From contig JAVYTR010000010.1 in NCBI GenBank assembly GCA_038728585.1, positions 1-63,406 of the forward strand: 63,406 nucleotides of DNA, written 5' to 3'. This DNA comes from Conexivisphaerales archaeon. GTDB taxonomy: Archaea > Thermoproteota > Nitrososphaeria > Conexivisphaerales > DTJL01. Shown in pieces: positions 27,211 through 36,368 of this stretch. Position numbers and translations under genes: made by a program. A model generated the notes under the pieces. It did not search any database, was not told the DNA's origin, and saw only the letters and a program-made list of their open reading frames with translations. How positions within the stretch are numbered: the stretch's first letter is position 1; each line of letters opens with the position of its first letter.

Positions 27211-27318
27211 ATGTGCGACTGCTACGACTGGGAGATGCTGACAGAGGAAGAGCTGGAAGAAAAGAAAGAAGAAGTGAAGCCAAAGATCGTAGAGCCTATA
27301 AAAGTAAGAAGGAAGTAG
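27211..27318 (+). CDS. Small 35-residue protein with N-terminal CxC motif
   Basis: This open frame encodes 35 residues: it opens with Met-Cys-Asp-Cys-Tyr-Asp-Trp-Glu, continues with a highly charged glutamate/lysine helix (EELEEKKEEVKPK) and ends in basic residues. I do not recognise a family. Support for a real gene is the TATA-like box 29 bases upstream, the ATG at the expected leaderless start, and an oligo-T run 12 bases after the stop. Two cysteines spaced by one residue could bind metal, but one pair alone would need a partner. Confidence 0.55.
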   Translation: MCDCYDWEMLTEEELEEKKEEVKPKIVEPIKVRRK

Positions 27319-27330
27319 ACATCAAGATAA

Positions 27331-27336
27331 TTTTTT
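27331..27336 (+). terminator. Oligo-T terminator candidate after 35-residue gene
   Basis: Six T bases followed by CTTT start 12 bases after the stop at 27318. Confidence 0.45.
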
Positions 27337-27400
27337 CTTTCATACCTCTATCTATAGGGATAGACTGACCCGGCAGGAAAGATTCTCTGCATGCGATAGG

Positions 27401-27408
27401 TATATATC
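27401..27408 (+). promoter_or_regulatory. TATA box of moaE
   Basis: TATATATC is centred about 28 bases upstream of ATG 27433. Confidence 0.55.
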
Positions 27409-27432
27409 AAATACTGAATTCACGTCAACCTT

Positions 27433-27876
27433 ATGGACGAAGTAGATATTGTTACTGGAGAGATAGAGATAAACAGGTTAATTGATTCGATCAAAGACCC
27501 CGAATGCGGTGGGCTCGTGGTCTTTCTGGGGACTGTGAGAAACCACAGCGAAGCCGGCAGAGTGAAGGAGCTTGAGTACGAAGCATATGAAGAAATGGCA
27601 AAGAAGAAGATGTCAGAGATATCCAACCAAGCTAAAGAGAAATGGCCCGTGAAAAAGGTTGCCATATTGCACAGGAAGGGAAGGTTGAAGATAGGAGACA
27701 TTAGCGTTGCGGTTGGTGTCTCTTCTCCGCACAGAAAGGAGGCGTTTGAAGCCTGTCGCTACATAATAGATTCTGTGAAGGGCGAAGTTCCAATCTGGAA
27801 GAAGGAGAGGCTTGCAGACGGAGGAGAGAGATGGGTAGAAGAAGAAGCAGCAAATAGAAAGACAAAAGGTGAATGA
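27433..27876 (+). CDS. moaE: Molybdopterin synthase catalytic subunit
   Basis: MoaE, with MoaD, converts cyclic pyranopterin monophosphate to molybdopterin. The motifs are GGLVVFLGTVRNHSEAGRV near residues 25-45, LEYEAYEEMA, and the active-site stretch SSPHRKEAFEACRYIID followed by KGEVPIWKKE, with its catalytic lysines. The length of 147 residues is typical. Its promoter is its own, so it is expressed apart from moaA-moaD. Confidence 0.92.
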   Translation: MDEVDIVTGEIEINRLIDSIKDPECGGLVVFLGTVRNHSEAGRVKELEYEAYEEMAKKKMSEISNQAKEKWPVKKVAILHRKGRLKIGDISVAVGVSSPHRKEAFEACRYIIDSVKGEVPIWKKERLADGGERWVEEEAANRKTKGE

Positions 27877-27886
27877 ATAACGAAAC

Positions 27887-27893
27887 GTTTAAG
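27887..27893 (+). promoter_or_regulatory. TATA-like box of CoA-transferase gene
   Basis: GTTTAAG is centred 27 bases upstream of GTG 27917, favouring that start over ATG 27920. Confidence 0.5.
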
Positions 27894-27916
27894 CAGAAAA
27901 CAGGTCCAGCCTGTCT

Positions 27917-29116
27917 GTGATGAATAACAGCTCATTTCTCAGCAATGTTAAGGTCCTTGACTTCTCGAGAGCGCTGGCTGGACCTTTCTGCACGATGATG
28001 CTTTCAGATATGGGGGCAGATATCATAAAGGTTGAGCCTCCGCCAAAAGGAGATGAAGCAAGGCTCTGGGGCCCTCCGTTTGTAAACGGAGAAAGTGCAT
28101 ATTTTCTCAGCATCAACAGGGGTAAGAAGAGTATAGTTGTAGACCTGACAAAGGACCAGGGGAAGGAGATTGTCAAGAAGCTTGTGCAGAAAAGTGATGT
28201 GATAGTCGAGAACTTCAGACCTGGTACCACCTCCAAACTCGGGATAGATTATGAGACTGTTTCAAAGCTGAACCCTAAGATAGTATACTGCAGCATATCG
28301 GGCTTCGGACAGACGGGTCCATATAGAGGACTTCCTGGTTATGACATAATTGCCTTTGCTTTGAGCGGCATGATGTCGATAACGGGGGAAGAGGGAAGGC
28401 CTCCTGTCAAGGTAGGGGTTCCGGTTGCAGATATAGGAGCAGGAATGTATGCAGCGTTTGCCATAGTATCAGCTCTCTTCAGACGTGAAAGGCTGGGAAT
28501 AGGAGAATACATAGATGTCAGCCTTTTGGAAGGACAGATATCTTGGCTGACATATCAAGCTGAATCTTTCTTTCTGACAGGCCAGGAACCCAAAAGACTC
28601 GGCTCAGCACACATGACCATAGCTCCCTATCAGGCATTCAAAGCCAAAGATGGTTATTTCATAGTTGCAGCAGGAAACGATGAACACTGGAGAAGACTCT
28701 GTGACGCTCTTTCTGCTGAACATCTTAAGCAAGATACAAGGTTCGCAACAAACCCAGACAGAGTCAGGAACAGAGAAGAACTGGAGAAGCTGCTGAACGA
28801 AATATTCGAGAAGGATAATGCAGATAGTTGGATTGAAAAGATATCAGCAAACGGTGTGCCATGCTGCAGGATCAACAGCTTGTCAGCTGTTTTTTCCGAC
28901 GAGCACGTCAGGCAAAGGAACGTTGTAAGGGAGGTGGAGCATCCAAGGGCTGGCAGGATCAAGGTTGTAGGGATGCCGTACAGGTTCAAGAATTACCAGC
29001 AGGAAAAGGTCGCCCCTCCGCCAACATTGGGCGAGGATACATTCACAATCTTAAAGTCTTTGGGATATTCTGACAAAGAAATACAAGCACTTTACGGTAA
29101 CGGAACGGTTGCTTGA
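27917..29116 (+). CDS. Class III CoA-transferase (CaiB/BaiF family)
   Basis: This family moves CoA between carboxylic acids, through a covalent intermediate on an Asp. Here the N-terminus has KVLDFSRALAGPFCTMMLSD, then INRGKKSIVVDLT. The catalytic Asp lies in PGYDIIAFALSGMMSITG, and the C-terminal lobe holds VSLLEGQI and PYQAFKAKDGYF. The 399-residue length is typical. It is alone on this strand; the aminotransferase and aldehyde dehydrogenase that follow are on the opposite strand. The substrate is unknown; such enzymes act on formate/oxalate, carnitine, aromatic or branched acids. Confidence 0.87.
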   Translation: MMNNSSFLSNVKVLDFSRALAGPFCTMMLSDMGADIIKVEPPPKGDEARLWGPPFVNGESAYFLSINRGKKSIVVDLTKDQGKEIVKKLVQKSDVIVENFRPGTTSKLGIDYETVSKLNPKIVYCSISGFGQTGPYRGLPGYDIIAFALSGMMSITGEEGRPPVKVGVPVADIGAGMYAAFAIVSALFRRERLGIGEYIDVSLLEGQISWLTYQAESFFLTGQEPKRLGSAHMTIAPYQAFKAKDGYFIVAAGNDEHWRRLCDALSAEHLKQDTRFATNPDRVRNREELEKLLNEIFEKDNADSWIEKISANGVPCCRINSLSAVFSDEHVRQRNVVREVEHPRAGRIKVVGMPYRFKNYQQEKVAPPPTLGEDTFTILKSLGYSDKEIQALYGNGTVA

Positions 29117-29392
29117 ATTATGTGCAGAGAACCAAATTGCTGACAGCTTGCTATGTTATCAATCTATCAAGCTGATTTGTAGCTCCACAATCTCTGCATA
29201 TGATTTGAACGAAGAGGTTCATTGGCAAGATAGCTGATATTTATCTCAGCAAAATGTCTGTATTCATGTTACCTGCAGCTAATATCTCACAATCACCTGG
29301 ATTGGGTCAAAGAAAGATGACAGATTGTAAGGTTAAAGGTGCTTGAAGCATGCTAAAGCATAGTTACCCTAATCAATTTAACCAGCTTTGCC

Positions 29393-30745
29393 CTACAACG
29401 CTTCAGCATCTGAGATGGCCAGAGCTTTGTCCAAAGCCTCAAGACCAGTATCCAATTGTTCAACTTCTGCTATCAAAGGTGGTGCGAGGACCAGATGACT
29501 GACCCAGCCCATCGCATATACTCCATCGTTCATCATTGCCTTTGTTATCCTGTCTATCATCAGCTGCTTGCCTTCATATTTATCCCTCATCGAGTTGAAA
29601 GGCTCCTTCGTAGTTCTTGACTTGACGAGCTCCACTGCCCAGAACAGACCAAGCCCTCTGACATCGCCAACAGACCTGTGCTTCTGCTTTATTTCATCGA
29701 GCCTCTTCTTCATGTATTCTCCTTTCTGCTTCACCTTTTCAAGTATGTTCTGTCTCCTGTATTCTTGTATGACTGCTGGAACTGGAGCCAAGGTCATCGG
29801 ATGTGCTTCATAGGTATGACCATGGGCAAAGTAGTTTTCTTCAAAATATTCTGCTATCTCCCTGCCTGTGGCAGTTACGCCCAAAGGCACATACGCGCTT
29901 GTAACTCCTTTTGCTGTCGTTATGATATCTGGCTTCACCTTCCAGTGGTTGACTGCAAACCATTCTCCAGTCCTCCCCCAGCCACTCATTACTTCATCTG
30001 CTATGAGCAATACGTCATGCTTGTCCGTTATCTCCCTGAGCCTTGGCAAGTAATCGTCAGGAGGGACCAAAACACCGTTCGTTCCGACCACAGGTTCAAT
30101 CAGCACAGCTGCGACGTTGTTTTCATGTTCAATCATGTACTCCACATAATCCGCACAGGCGACTCCACATTCAGGGTATTCGAGGTTGAACGGGCACCTG
30201 TAGCAATAGGCATCCGGTGCGAAAATAACCCCGTCAATCTTTCCAGCAGGTTCTGCATACCATCTTCTGAAATCACCCGTAGCTGCTATCGAACCTGCTG
30301 TTGAACCATGATAGCTTGTATATCTTGAGATTATCTTATACTTCTTTGTATAGAATCTGGCTATCTTTATAGCCGCTTCGTTCGCCTCTGTCCCAGATGT
30401 AGAAAAGAACAGCTTGTCCAGTCCTTTTGGCAGTACTTCAAGCAGAGCTTTCGTAGCTTTCGCTCTTATGTCGCAGGTGAACGAAGGCGCCACGTAAGTT
30501 AACTGAGAAGCTTGCTCGACTATTGCTTTGATGATGTTTCGATTCTTGTGTCCAAGATTTGAGCAGATGAGCTGAGATGAAAAATCTAGGTACCTTCTGT
30601 TTGTCGAGTCGTAGAAATAACACCCTTCAGCATCAACAACATGGATAGGTTCCCATCCCTTCTGCTTTCTCCATGTACCATATGTGTGTCTTCTGGTTAT
30701 CTCAACCACGTCATCAGTACTGTTTTTCTCCTTCTGCACACTCAT
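29393..30745 (-). CDS. Class III (omega) aminotransferase
   Basis: This is a pyridoxal-phosphate enzyme that moves an amino group from an omega- or beta-amino acid or amine to a 2-oxoacid. The phosphate-binding STSGTEANEAAIKIAR region, ISRYTSYHGST, the ADEVMSGWGRTG (aspartate that binds the pyridine ring) and the Schiff-base lysine in TTAKGVTSAY are all present. The sequence resembles taurine/beta-alanine:pyruvate aminotransferases. The frame is open from TTG 30757; ATG 30745 is preferred. An aldehyde dehydrogenase gene lies 145 bases upstream on the same strand, as in omega-amino-acid degradation. Confidence 0.85.
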   Translation of the reverse strand: MSVQKEKNSTDDVVEITRRHTYGTWRKQKGWEPIHVVDAEGCYFYDSTNRRYLDFSSQLICSNLGHKNRNIIKAIVEQASQLTYVAPSFTCDIRAKATKALLEVLPKGLDKLFFSTSGTEANEAAIKIARFYTKKYKIISRYTSYHGSTAGSIAATGDFRRWYAEPAGKIDGVIFAPDAYCYRCPFNLEYPECGVACADYVEYMIEHENNVAAVLIEPVVGTNGVLVPPDDYLPRLREITDKHDVLLIADEVMSGWGRTGEWFAVNHWKVKPDIITTAKGVTSAYVPLGVTATGREIAEYFEENYFAHGHTYEAHPMTLAPVPAVIQEYRRQNILEKVKQKGEYMKKRLDEIKQKHRSVGDVRGLGLFWAVELVKSRTTKEPFNSMRDKYEGKQLMIDRITKAMMNDGVYAMGWVSHLVLAPPLIAEVEQLDTGLEALDKALAISDAEAL

Positions 30746-30893
30746 CCTTTCACGCAAAGGAATTTAAACATGTTTCATATGGTTTCTTGCGATGGATGGA
30801 AGAAGCAGACAGATTGTAAGCTATTTGCCTGAACATCAGCAGATGTCAGTTGCCTGAAGGGAATCTTTGACTACCATTGCTCTTGCTGTTATT

Positions 30894-30900
30894 AAAAAAA
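30894..30900 (-). terminator. Oligo-T terminator candidate after aldehyde dehydrogenase
   Basis: Read on the minus strand, seven T bases lie directly after the aldehyde dehydrogenase stop, before the aminotransferase promoter region. Confidence 0.5.
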
Positions 30901-30901
30901 T

Positions 30902-32392
30902 TCAGATGAACTTCGCTTCCCTTTTCCTGCCAGTGTAGTCAATGTAGACCACTATTTCTTCTGTGTAAAATTCAACAGCCCTTCTGCCTTGCTCTCTTTG
31001 ACCCAAACCAGACTCCTTTATTCCTCCAAAAGGCGCCTGTGCTTCACCTCCTAGCGTGGGGCTGTTCACGTGTAGCATACCTGCTTCAGCCTTCTCGATG
31101 TACTTCATCGCATTCTGCATATTATTCGTGTAGATGGACCCAGATAGTCCAAAGCTTGACCTGTTTGCCAACTCAATAGCTTCATCTATACCATCGGCTT
31201 CACTTATTGAAAGCACAGGCCCAAATATCTCCTGTTGGAATATCTTCATCTCCGGTCTGACCATATCAAAGACGGTGGGCTGGATAAAATAGCCTTTGTC
31301 GTATCCATCTCCAGTCAGCCTGTTACCTCCAGTCAAAAGCCGTGCTCCTTCTTCCTTCGCGTTCTCTATATGGAAAAGCACTTTCTTCATCTGGTCCTCG
31401 CTTGAAAGAGGTCCCATATCAATGCCCTCTATCATTCCGTTTCCTACCTTAATTCTTGAGGCCTTTTTGAGAATCTCTTCTACCAGCTCTTTCTTCGCCT
31501 CCTTTACAACTATCACCCTGCTAGTTGCTGTGCACCTCTGACCCGTGCTTCCAAACGCTCCTTGAACTATCCCTTCTGCAGCAAGGGCCATGTCAGCGGT
31601 TGAATCAACGATGACAGCATTTTTTCCACCCATTTCACACTGGACTTTCTTCAGAGTCTTCGACGCATTTTCATATATCCACCTGCCAGTCTCAGTCGAG
31701 CCTGTGAAAGAAACAGCCTTCACATCTGGATTTGTTGTGAGCTCTTTACCCACAGTCCCCCCGGGGCCCGTAACCATGTTGAGTACACCTTCGGGCAGGC
31801 CTGCTTCCTCAAACAGCTTGACCAGGCTTATCGCTGTCAGAGGGGTGGTTGATGCTGGCTTGAATACTACAGCATTCCCTGATACCAAGGCTGGGGCTAT
31901 CTTCCATACAGGTATCGATAACGGAAAGTTCCACGGGGTTATTACAGCTACTACACCAAGCGGCCTTCTGTATGTAAAAATGAAGTTCTTGGCGAGTTCA
32001 GATGGTATAACGTCGCCAATCAACCTTCTCCCTTCACCTGCCATGAATTCGAGCACGTTCAGGCTTCTCTTGACTTCGCCCCTTGCATCTGCCAGGGTCT
32101 TCCCTTCTTCTGTTGTTATCGTTCTAGCAAAATCTTCAGCCCTTTCCTTCATCATCTCCCAAGCTCTGAAAAGCACTTCTCCCCTCTTTGGCGGAGGTAG
32201 CTCCCTCCAGGACTGAAAACCTTCCTTTGCAGCATCAATTGCCATCTTCGCATCTTCTGCACCAGACTGCTGAAAGATGCCAAGGTTGTGCGAAATGTCT
32301 GCAGGGTTATGGAGCTCATAAGTCTGCCTTGTTGAAGCTTCCACCCACCTGCCTGCTATATAATTATAGTAAACACCTTTGAGTTCCTGCAT
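30902..32392 (-). CDS. NAD(P)-dependent aldehyde dehydrogenase
   Basis: The enzyme oxidises an aldehyde to the acid. It has the family fold with VITPWNFPLSIPVWK at the cofactor site, the general-base Glu in CEMGGKNA, the nucleophile Cys in GSTGQRCTATSR (about residue 297) and the ending FGGIKESGLGQREQG. At 496 residues it is normal. It lies among non-phosphorylated Entner-Doudoroff genes, so glyceraldehyde is a candidate. It also sits beside an omega-aminotransferase, so a semialdehyde such as succinate, malonate or 2-oxoglutarate semialdehyde is equally possible. A TATA-like box lies 26 bases upstream of ATG 32392. Confidence 0.88.
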   Translation of the reverse strand: MQELKGVYYNYIAGRWVEASTRQTYELHNPADISHNLGIFQQSGAEDAKMAIDAAKEGFQSWRELPPPKRGEVLFRAWEMMKERAEDFARTITTEEGKTLADARGEVKRSLNVLEFMAGEGRRLIGDVIPSELAKNFIFTYRRPLGVVAVITPWNFPLSIPVWKIAPALVSGNAVVFKPASTTPLTAISLVKLFEEAGLPEGVLNMVTGPGGTVGKELTTNPDVKAVSFTGSTETGRWIYENASKTLKKVQCEMGGKNAVIVDSTADMALAAEGIVQGAFGSTGQRCTATSRVIVVKEAKKELVEEILKKASRIKVGNGMIEGIDMGPLSSEDQMKKVLFHIENAKEEGARLLTGGNRLTGDGYDKGYFIQPTVFDMVRPEMKIFQQEIFGPVLSISEADGIDEAIELANRSSFGLSGSIYTNNMQNAMKYIEKAEAGMLHVNSPTLGGEAQAPFGGIKESGLGQREQGRRAVEFYTEEIVVYIDYTGRKREAKFI

Positions 32393-32414
32393 GTCCTCTT
32401 GTAGAGACGAACCT

Positions 32415-32422
32415 CTTTATTT
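32415..32422 (-). promoter_or_regulatory. TATA-like box of aldehyde dehydrogenase
   Basis: AAATAAAG on the minus strand is centred about 26 bases before ATG 32392. Confidence 0.5.
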
Positions 32423-32442
32423 CCTTTTGTAGTTTGCAGGAG

Positions 32443-33372
32443 CTAGTGCAGAGAAGAAAGCAGCTCCTCGATCTTTCTGAGGCGGAATTCTTCACTATCG
32501 CTTTCGTCAAAGTAAGGATAGAGGACAGGCAGGCTAACCCCAGAATTTCTCATGTCATCTATAAACTTCTGTAGCTCAGTAGGTTGAGGATTTACAGGGC
32601 ATATGTGAAGCATGAAAGAAGGTAGGTCTGACCTGGCTAATTTCGTTGCTTTGCCAAGCCTTTCTATATCTCTATCCAGTCCCTGTATAACGAAGAGTTG
32701 ATGATATTGCGGTATCATGTTGTAAGCAGTGAACTCCTTTACCATGTTGCTGACTGCTCTATCATCTTCTGCTGAATAAAAGACTTTGATATAACATGCC
32801 AGACCTGCATCTCCAATACCTTCCAGCCTTTTTGATATCCTTCCTGCATAGTCGCTCGAGCAGAAGTTCAGCAAAGGAGTGTAATTTCTCTCTACAGCCT
32901 TTTTGGCAATGCCAGTCTTCAGAGCAGCCACAAATATCTCAGGCAGGTCATCTGTTAACTTGTCTTTCAGCACTGCTAATCTGTTGAAAAGTTCGCTTAT
33001 TGCGCTACTCGCCTTATCTTTTGGTCTACCAACTCCTACCCCTAAAATTAGCCTGTTGCTGCTCAGTCGTTGTATTGTGCTAACTCTCCTGGCAAGCTGA
33101 TTTACATCATGCTCCAATAGCCGAATTACACCAGGTCCTACTCTGACTGTGGATGTGGAAGATAGGAGCCAGATCGATAACTCAACAGGGTCCATTTGAG
33201 CCATTATATCAGGCAAGAAGACATGGGTGTAACGCTTATACTTTGAATCGCAATATTCCACAATTTTCTTCATTTCAAAATGTGAGAAGACAGTGGGCCT
33301 GAGCGCTATACCAAGTCTTTGCTTTTCCTTCTCTTTTCCTTCTTCTTTTTCTTTCTCTGCGCCAAGATTCAT
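32443..33372 (-). CDS. Divergent LLM-type (luciferase-like, F420/FMN) oxidoreductase
   Basis: The overall fold is that of luciferase-like monooxygenases and F420-dependent TIM-barrel enzymes: VRVGPGVIRLLEHDVNQLARRVSTIQRLSSNRLILGVGVGRP (residues about 76-116) is the typical helix-strand stretch. The length of 309 residues is a bit short of the usual 330-340. It begins with an unusual highly charged segment (Glu/Lys-rich, residues 6-17) before the first strand (LGIALRP). The usual cofactor-binding details are not obvious. It is divergent from the glycerate kinase gene; the two may be regulated together. Substrate unknown. Confidence 0.6.
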   Translation of the reverse strand: MNLGAEKEKEEGKEKEKQRLGIALRPTVFSHFEMKKIVEYCDSKYKRYTHVFLPDIMAQMDPVELSIWLLSSTSTVRVGPGVIRLLEHDVNQLARRVSTIQRLSSNRLILGVGVGRPKDKASSAISELFNRLAVLKDKLTDDLPEIFVAALKTGIAKKAVERNYTPLLNFCSSDYAGRISKRLEGIGDAGLACYIKVFYSAEDDRAVSNMVKEFTAYNMIPQYHQLFVIQGLDRDIERLGKATKLARSDLPSFMLHICPVNPQPTELQKFIDDMRNSGVSLPVLYPYFDESDSEEFRLRKIEELLSSLH

Positions 33373-33453
33373 ATACCAGCATCAGGCTGAGGGGTATATC
33401 AATCCAACCAAAGTTCAATCAACAGCAAGTCAATCAAGGAGCTCCCTATCAGC

Positions 33454-33462
33454 ATTTATACA
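33454..33462 (+). promoter_or_regulatory. TATA box of glycerate kinase gene
   Basis: CATTTATAC is centred about 29 bases upstream of TTG 33487. Confidence 0.5.
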
Positions 33463-33486
33463 GGGGTTCAAAAACGGCGTAACCAG

Positions 33487-34854
33487 TTGAAGACTGTCAG
33501 GATATTGGACATGCAATCCGGTGATTCTTCCTTCTTCACTGAGCTTGTACTGCAGGTGCTTCGCGACACCGACCCTGTCAAACTGGTTAGGAGCTCGGTA
33601 AAGAGACGAGGCGATTTGCTTGAGGTCAAAGATATTCTGAAAGGAGAGATTTTGACCTACAGGCTAAGTAGATTTCGGAGAGTGGTGATACTTGGAGGCG
33701 GGAAGGCCTCTGGCAAGATGGCCAAGGCTCTTGAAGAAATTCTCGGCAAATACCTGCAAGCAGGGGTAGTGAACATACTGCCTCAGCAGAAATTCAGCTC
33801 TTCAAGGCTGAGATTCTTTCACTCAGGCCATCCATATACAACTGCAGGGACAATAAAAGGGATGAGAGAGATGTTGAAATTGGCAGGAAACCCCACGAAG
33901 GAGGACCTCTTCATCATAGCAATATCCGGAGGAGGCTCAGCCATGATGGAGCTTCCCGCAGATGGTATTACGTTACGGGATTCAGTCAAACTGACAAAGC
34001 TGCTTTTGGAGTCTGGAGCAGACATCCATGAGATAAACAGTGTAAGAAAGCATATTTCTCAAGTGAAAGGAGGTCTCCTCGCCAAGAGACTCTACCCTGC
34101 CACAATCATCTCACTTATAATTTCTGATGTGGTTGGCAATCAGCTAGATGCAATTGCATCTGGCCCCACAGCTCCAGATAACTCCACTTTTGACGATGCT
34201 AAAAACTGCCTTGTCAGGCATGGTATATGGAATATCATTCCAAGTTCTGTAAGGGAAAGGATAGAGAAAGGTGTCAGGGGACAGTTAGAAGAAAATCCAA
34301 AGCACGGAGACATCTGGTTTGAAAATGTAAAGAATGTCGTGATAGGCAGTAACAGTCTTGCCTTGAATTCTGCCAGAAAATTTCTTCTTAGACATGGTTT
34401 CCAAGTGAATGTAATCACGGACAGGTTGACAGGCGAAGCTGGAGTCGAAGGAAGTCGTTTTGCACTGCTGTTGAAAGCAACGAAGGTATCTGATTCAAAA
34501 AGGATAGCTATGATAGCTGGCGGGGAAACAACCGTAACAATAAAAGGAAAGCATGGTAAAGGCGGAAGGAACCAGGAATTCGTTCTAGCATCATCTATCA
34601 ATCTTGAAGGCTCTTCAGGCCTTTCAGTCATTTCCTTTGCAACTGATGGCGTTGACGGACCCACAGAAGCTGCAGGTGCTCTGGCAGATAGCTTAACGGT
34701 TAGAAAGGCGAGAGAGATGGGGATAGATGCAAGAACCTATCTGCTGATGCACGATTCATTCAGTTTCTTCAAGAAAGTGGGAGGACTTATCATAACGGGT
34801 CCAACCGGGACAAACGTCAACGACGTGGCAATAGGAGTGAAGGTATCAGACTAA
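33487..34854 (+). CDS. Glycerate 2-kinase (MOFRL/DUF4147 family)
   Basis: The enzyme phosphorylates D-glycerate to 2-phosphoglycerate in the non-phosphorylated Entner-Doudoroff route. Diagnostic stretches are GGGKASGKMAKALEE near residue 70, SGGGSAMMELPADG, NSVRKHISQVKGG, then the C-terminal MOFRL domain with GGETTVTIKGKHGKGGRNQE and SFATDGVDGPTEAAG. At 455 residues it is full length. The genes for gluconate dehydratase, pyruvate kinase, enolase and the KDG-aldolase-type lyase are all within the next 6 kb, which supports the assignment. Start TTG 33487. Confidence 0.9.
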   Translation: MKTVRILDMQSGDSSFFTELVLQVLRDTDPVKLVRSSVKRRGDLLEVKDILKGEILTYRLSRFRRVVILGGGKASGKMAKALEEILGKYLQAGVVNILPQQKFSSSRLRFFHSGHPYTTAGTIKGMREMLKLAGNPTKEDLFIIAISGGGSAMMELPADGITLRDSVKLTKLLLESGADIHEINSVRKHISQVKGGLLAKRLYPATIISLIISDVVGNQLDAIASGPTAPDNSTFDDAKNCLVRHGIWNIIPSSVRERIEKGVRGQLEENPKHGDIWFENVKNVVIGSNSLALNSARKFLLRHGFQVNVITDRLTGEAGVEGSRFALLLKATKVSDSKRIAMIAGGETTVTIKGKHGKGGRNQEFVLASSINLEGSSGLSVISFATDGVDGPTEAAGALADSLTVRKAREMGIDARTYLLMHDSFSFFKKVGGLIITGPTGTNVNDVAIGVKVSD

Positions 34855-34880
34855 GGAATATCCTTCAATACTGTGGAATC

Positions 34881-36323
34881 TTACTGCAATGTTGCTCTTC
34901 TGGGTCTGAAGACGAACAGCCCTCCCTCTCCCATCGCTTCCTTCCCAACCGCTACGCAGAGCTGCTCTCTGCCTAACTCAAATCTTTCAGCAACCTGAGA
35001 TGCCATCTCATCTACCTTGTTTGAAAGGCCCGTAAGGTAGGTTGGAATGACCCCCCACAGGATGCTAAGTACTCTCATTCTCTTTTGAGAAGACGTTGGT
35101 ACAATCACCTCTGCCTGGGGCTTGTGCCTAGTCACCTGACAGACGAACTCTGGAGAATCAGAGAGGGAGACTATAACCTTCGATGAAGTTTCTTCGCTTA
35201 TTCTCACGGCTGCTTCAGTCAGAGAAGACAGAACATCACCGTTGACAGCATCGAACCTCGCTAGCTTCTTTATCATTCTTGCTTCGGTCACTCTCGCAAC
35301 TTTGTCAAGGACTTCAACACATTCAACCGGATACTTGCCGACAGCAGTTTCTTCTGACAGCATCAGTGCATCTGTACCGTCAATTATGGCATTCGCTATA
35401 TCGGTGACTTCTGCTCTCGTCGGGGTTGGATTAATTACCATGGATTCAAGAATCTGGGTGGCAGTAATCGTTGGCTTTGCGTACAGCAAAGACAAGTTTA
35501 TAATCTGTTTCTGTATCATAGGTACATTTTCTATAGGATTTTCAACACCTAGGTCTCCCCTAGCTACCATCACACAGTCAGATTGTTTGATTATGTTCGT
35601 CAAGTCTTTCAAAGCTTCCTTCTTTTCTATTTTGGCAACTAGTAGAGGCTTCTCTTCTTTGCCAATTCTTTCTATCTCCCTCCTTGCCTCAACCATGTCT
35701 TGGGCACTTCTAACAAAAGATACAGCCACAAGGTCGACGCCGTTGTCAATTCCAAACTTCATCAGTTTCCTATCCTTCTCCGTCAACCCTGAATAACTCA
35801 GCTCAGCTATGTTGACCCCCTTTCCTGAAACCAGCTGTCCTCCCTGAATGCATACACATTCTACTGCATCTTCATGCTTTTTTACAACCTTGAGCCTTAT
35901 TGTTCCATCAGCAAGAGATATCGTAACCCCATCTCTTACCGCTTCGCTGAATCTTTCCATGTTTATCGGAATCTCTTTCTCTGAACCTGAATACATGTCT
36001 TCTTCGACCAGCTTTACAGAATCTCCCTTCCTCAGCTGCATCACTCCTTCCCTTAACAATCCCACCCTGACCTTTGGACCCGGCAGGTCCTGCATTATCG
36101 CAACAGGTCTCTCCAGCTCTTCAGCTATCCTTCTTATCATACTGATCCTTCTACCGTGTTCTTCAGGAGTGCCATGAGAGAAATTCAGCCTGAAGCAGTC
36201 TGCTCCTTTGATGATGAGAGACCTGACCATATCTTCTGAATCAGTTGCAGGTCCCAGAGTGCAGACAATCTTCGTCTTCCTGCTGGGAACCTTCAGGAAC
36301 TTACCTCTACTATAGGCTTTCAA
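34881..36323 (-). CDS. pyk: Pyruvate kinase
   Basis: This enzyme makes pyruvate and ATP from phosphoenolpyruvate. Motifs: KTKIVCTLGPAT, RLNFSHGTPEEH, the catalytic-site stretch LLVAKIEKKEAL, MVARGDLGVE with ligands for Mg, and the signature EVTDIANAIIDGTDALMLSEETAVGKYP (split here for length). The 480-residue protein has the usual A, B and C domains. Start TTG 36323, 45 bases downstream of the gluconate dehydratase stop on the same strand, so the pair is probably one operon. Confidence 0.94.
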   Translation of the reverse strand: MKAYSRGKFLKVPSRKTKIVCTLGPATDSEDMVRSLIIKGADCFRLNFSHGTPEEHGRRISMIRRIAEELERPVAIMQDLPGPKVRVGLLREGVMQLRKGDSVKLVEEDMYSGSEKEIPINMERFSEAVRDGVTISLADGTIRLKVVKKHEDAVECVCIQGGQLVSGKGVNIAELSYSGLTEKDRKLMKFGIDNGVDLVAVSFVRSAQDMVEARREIERIGKEEKPLLVAKIEKKEALKDLTNIIKQSDCVMVARGDLGVENPIENVPMIQKQIINLSLLYAKPTITATQILESMVINPTPTRAEVTDIANAIIDGTDALMLSEETAVGKYPVECVEVLDKVARVTEARMIKKLARFDAVNGDVLSSLTEAAVRISEETSSKVIVSLSDSPEFVCQVTRHKPQAEVIVPTSSQKRMRVLSILWGVIPTYLTGLSNKVDEMASQVAERFELGREQLCVAVGKEAMGEGGLFVFRPRRATLQ

Positions 36324-36368
36324 GCCTGGAACACCTTCAATTCAGCCCTCGAGCTGTTTCTATCGTTT

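Noticed and set aside
29678-30304. A 208-codon plus-strand open frame
   Set aside because: It is antisense to the aminotransferase, whose motifs are clear.
31590-32216. A 208-codon plus-strand open frame
   Set aside because: It is antisense to the aldehyde dehydrogenase and shows only compositional bias.
35242-35796. A 184-codon plus-strand open frame
   Set aside because: It is antisense to pyruvate kinase, with low-complexity Ser/Ile content.
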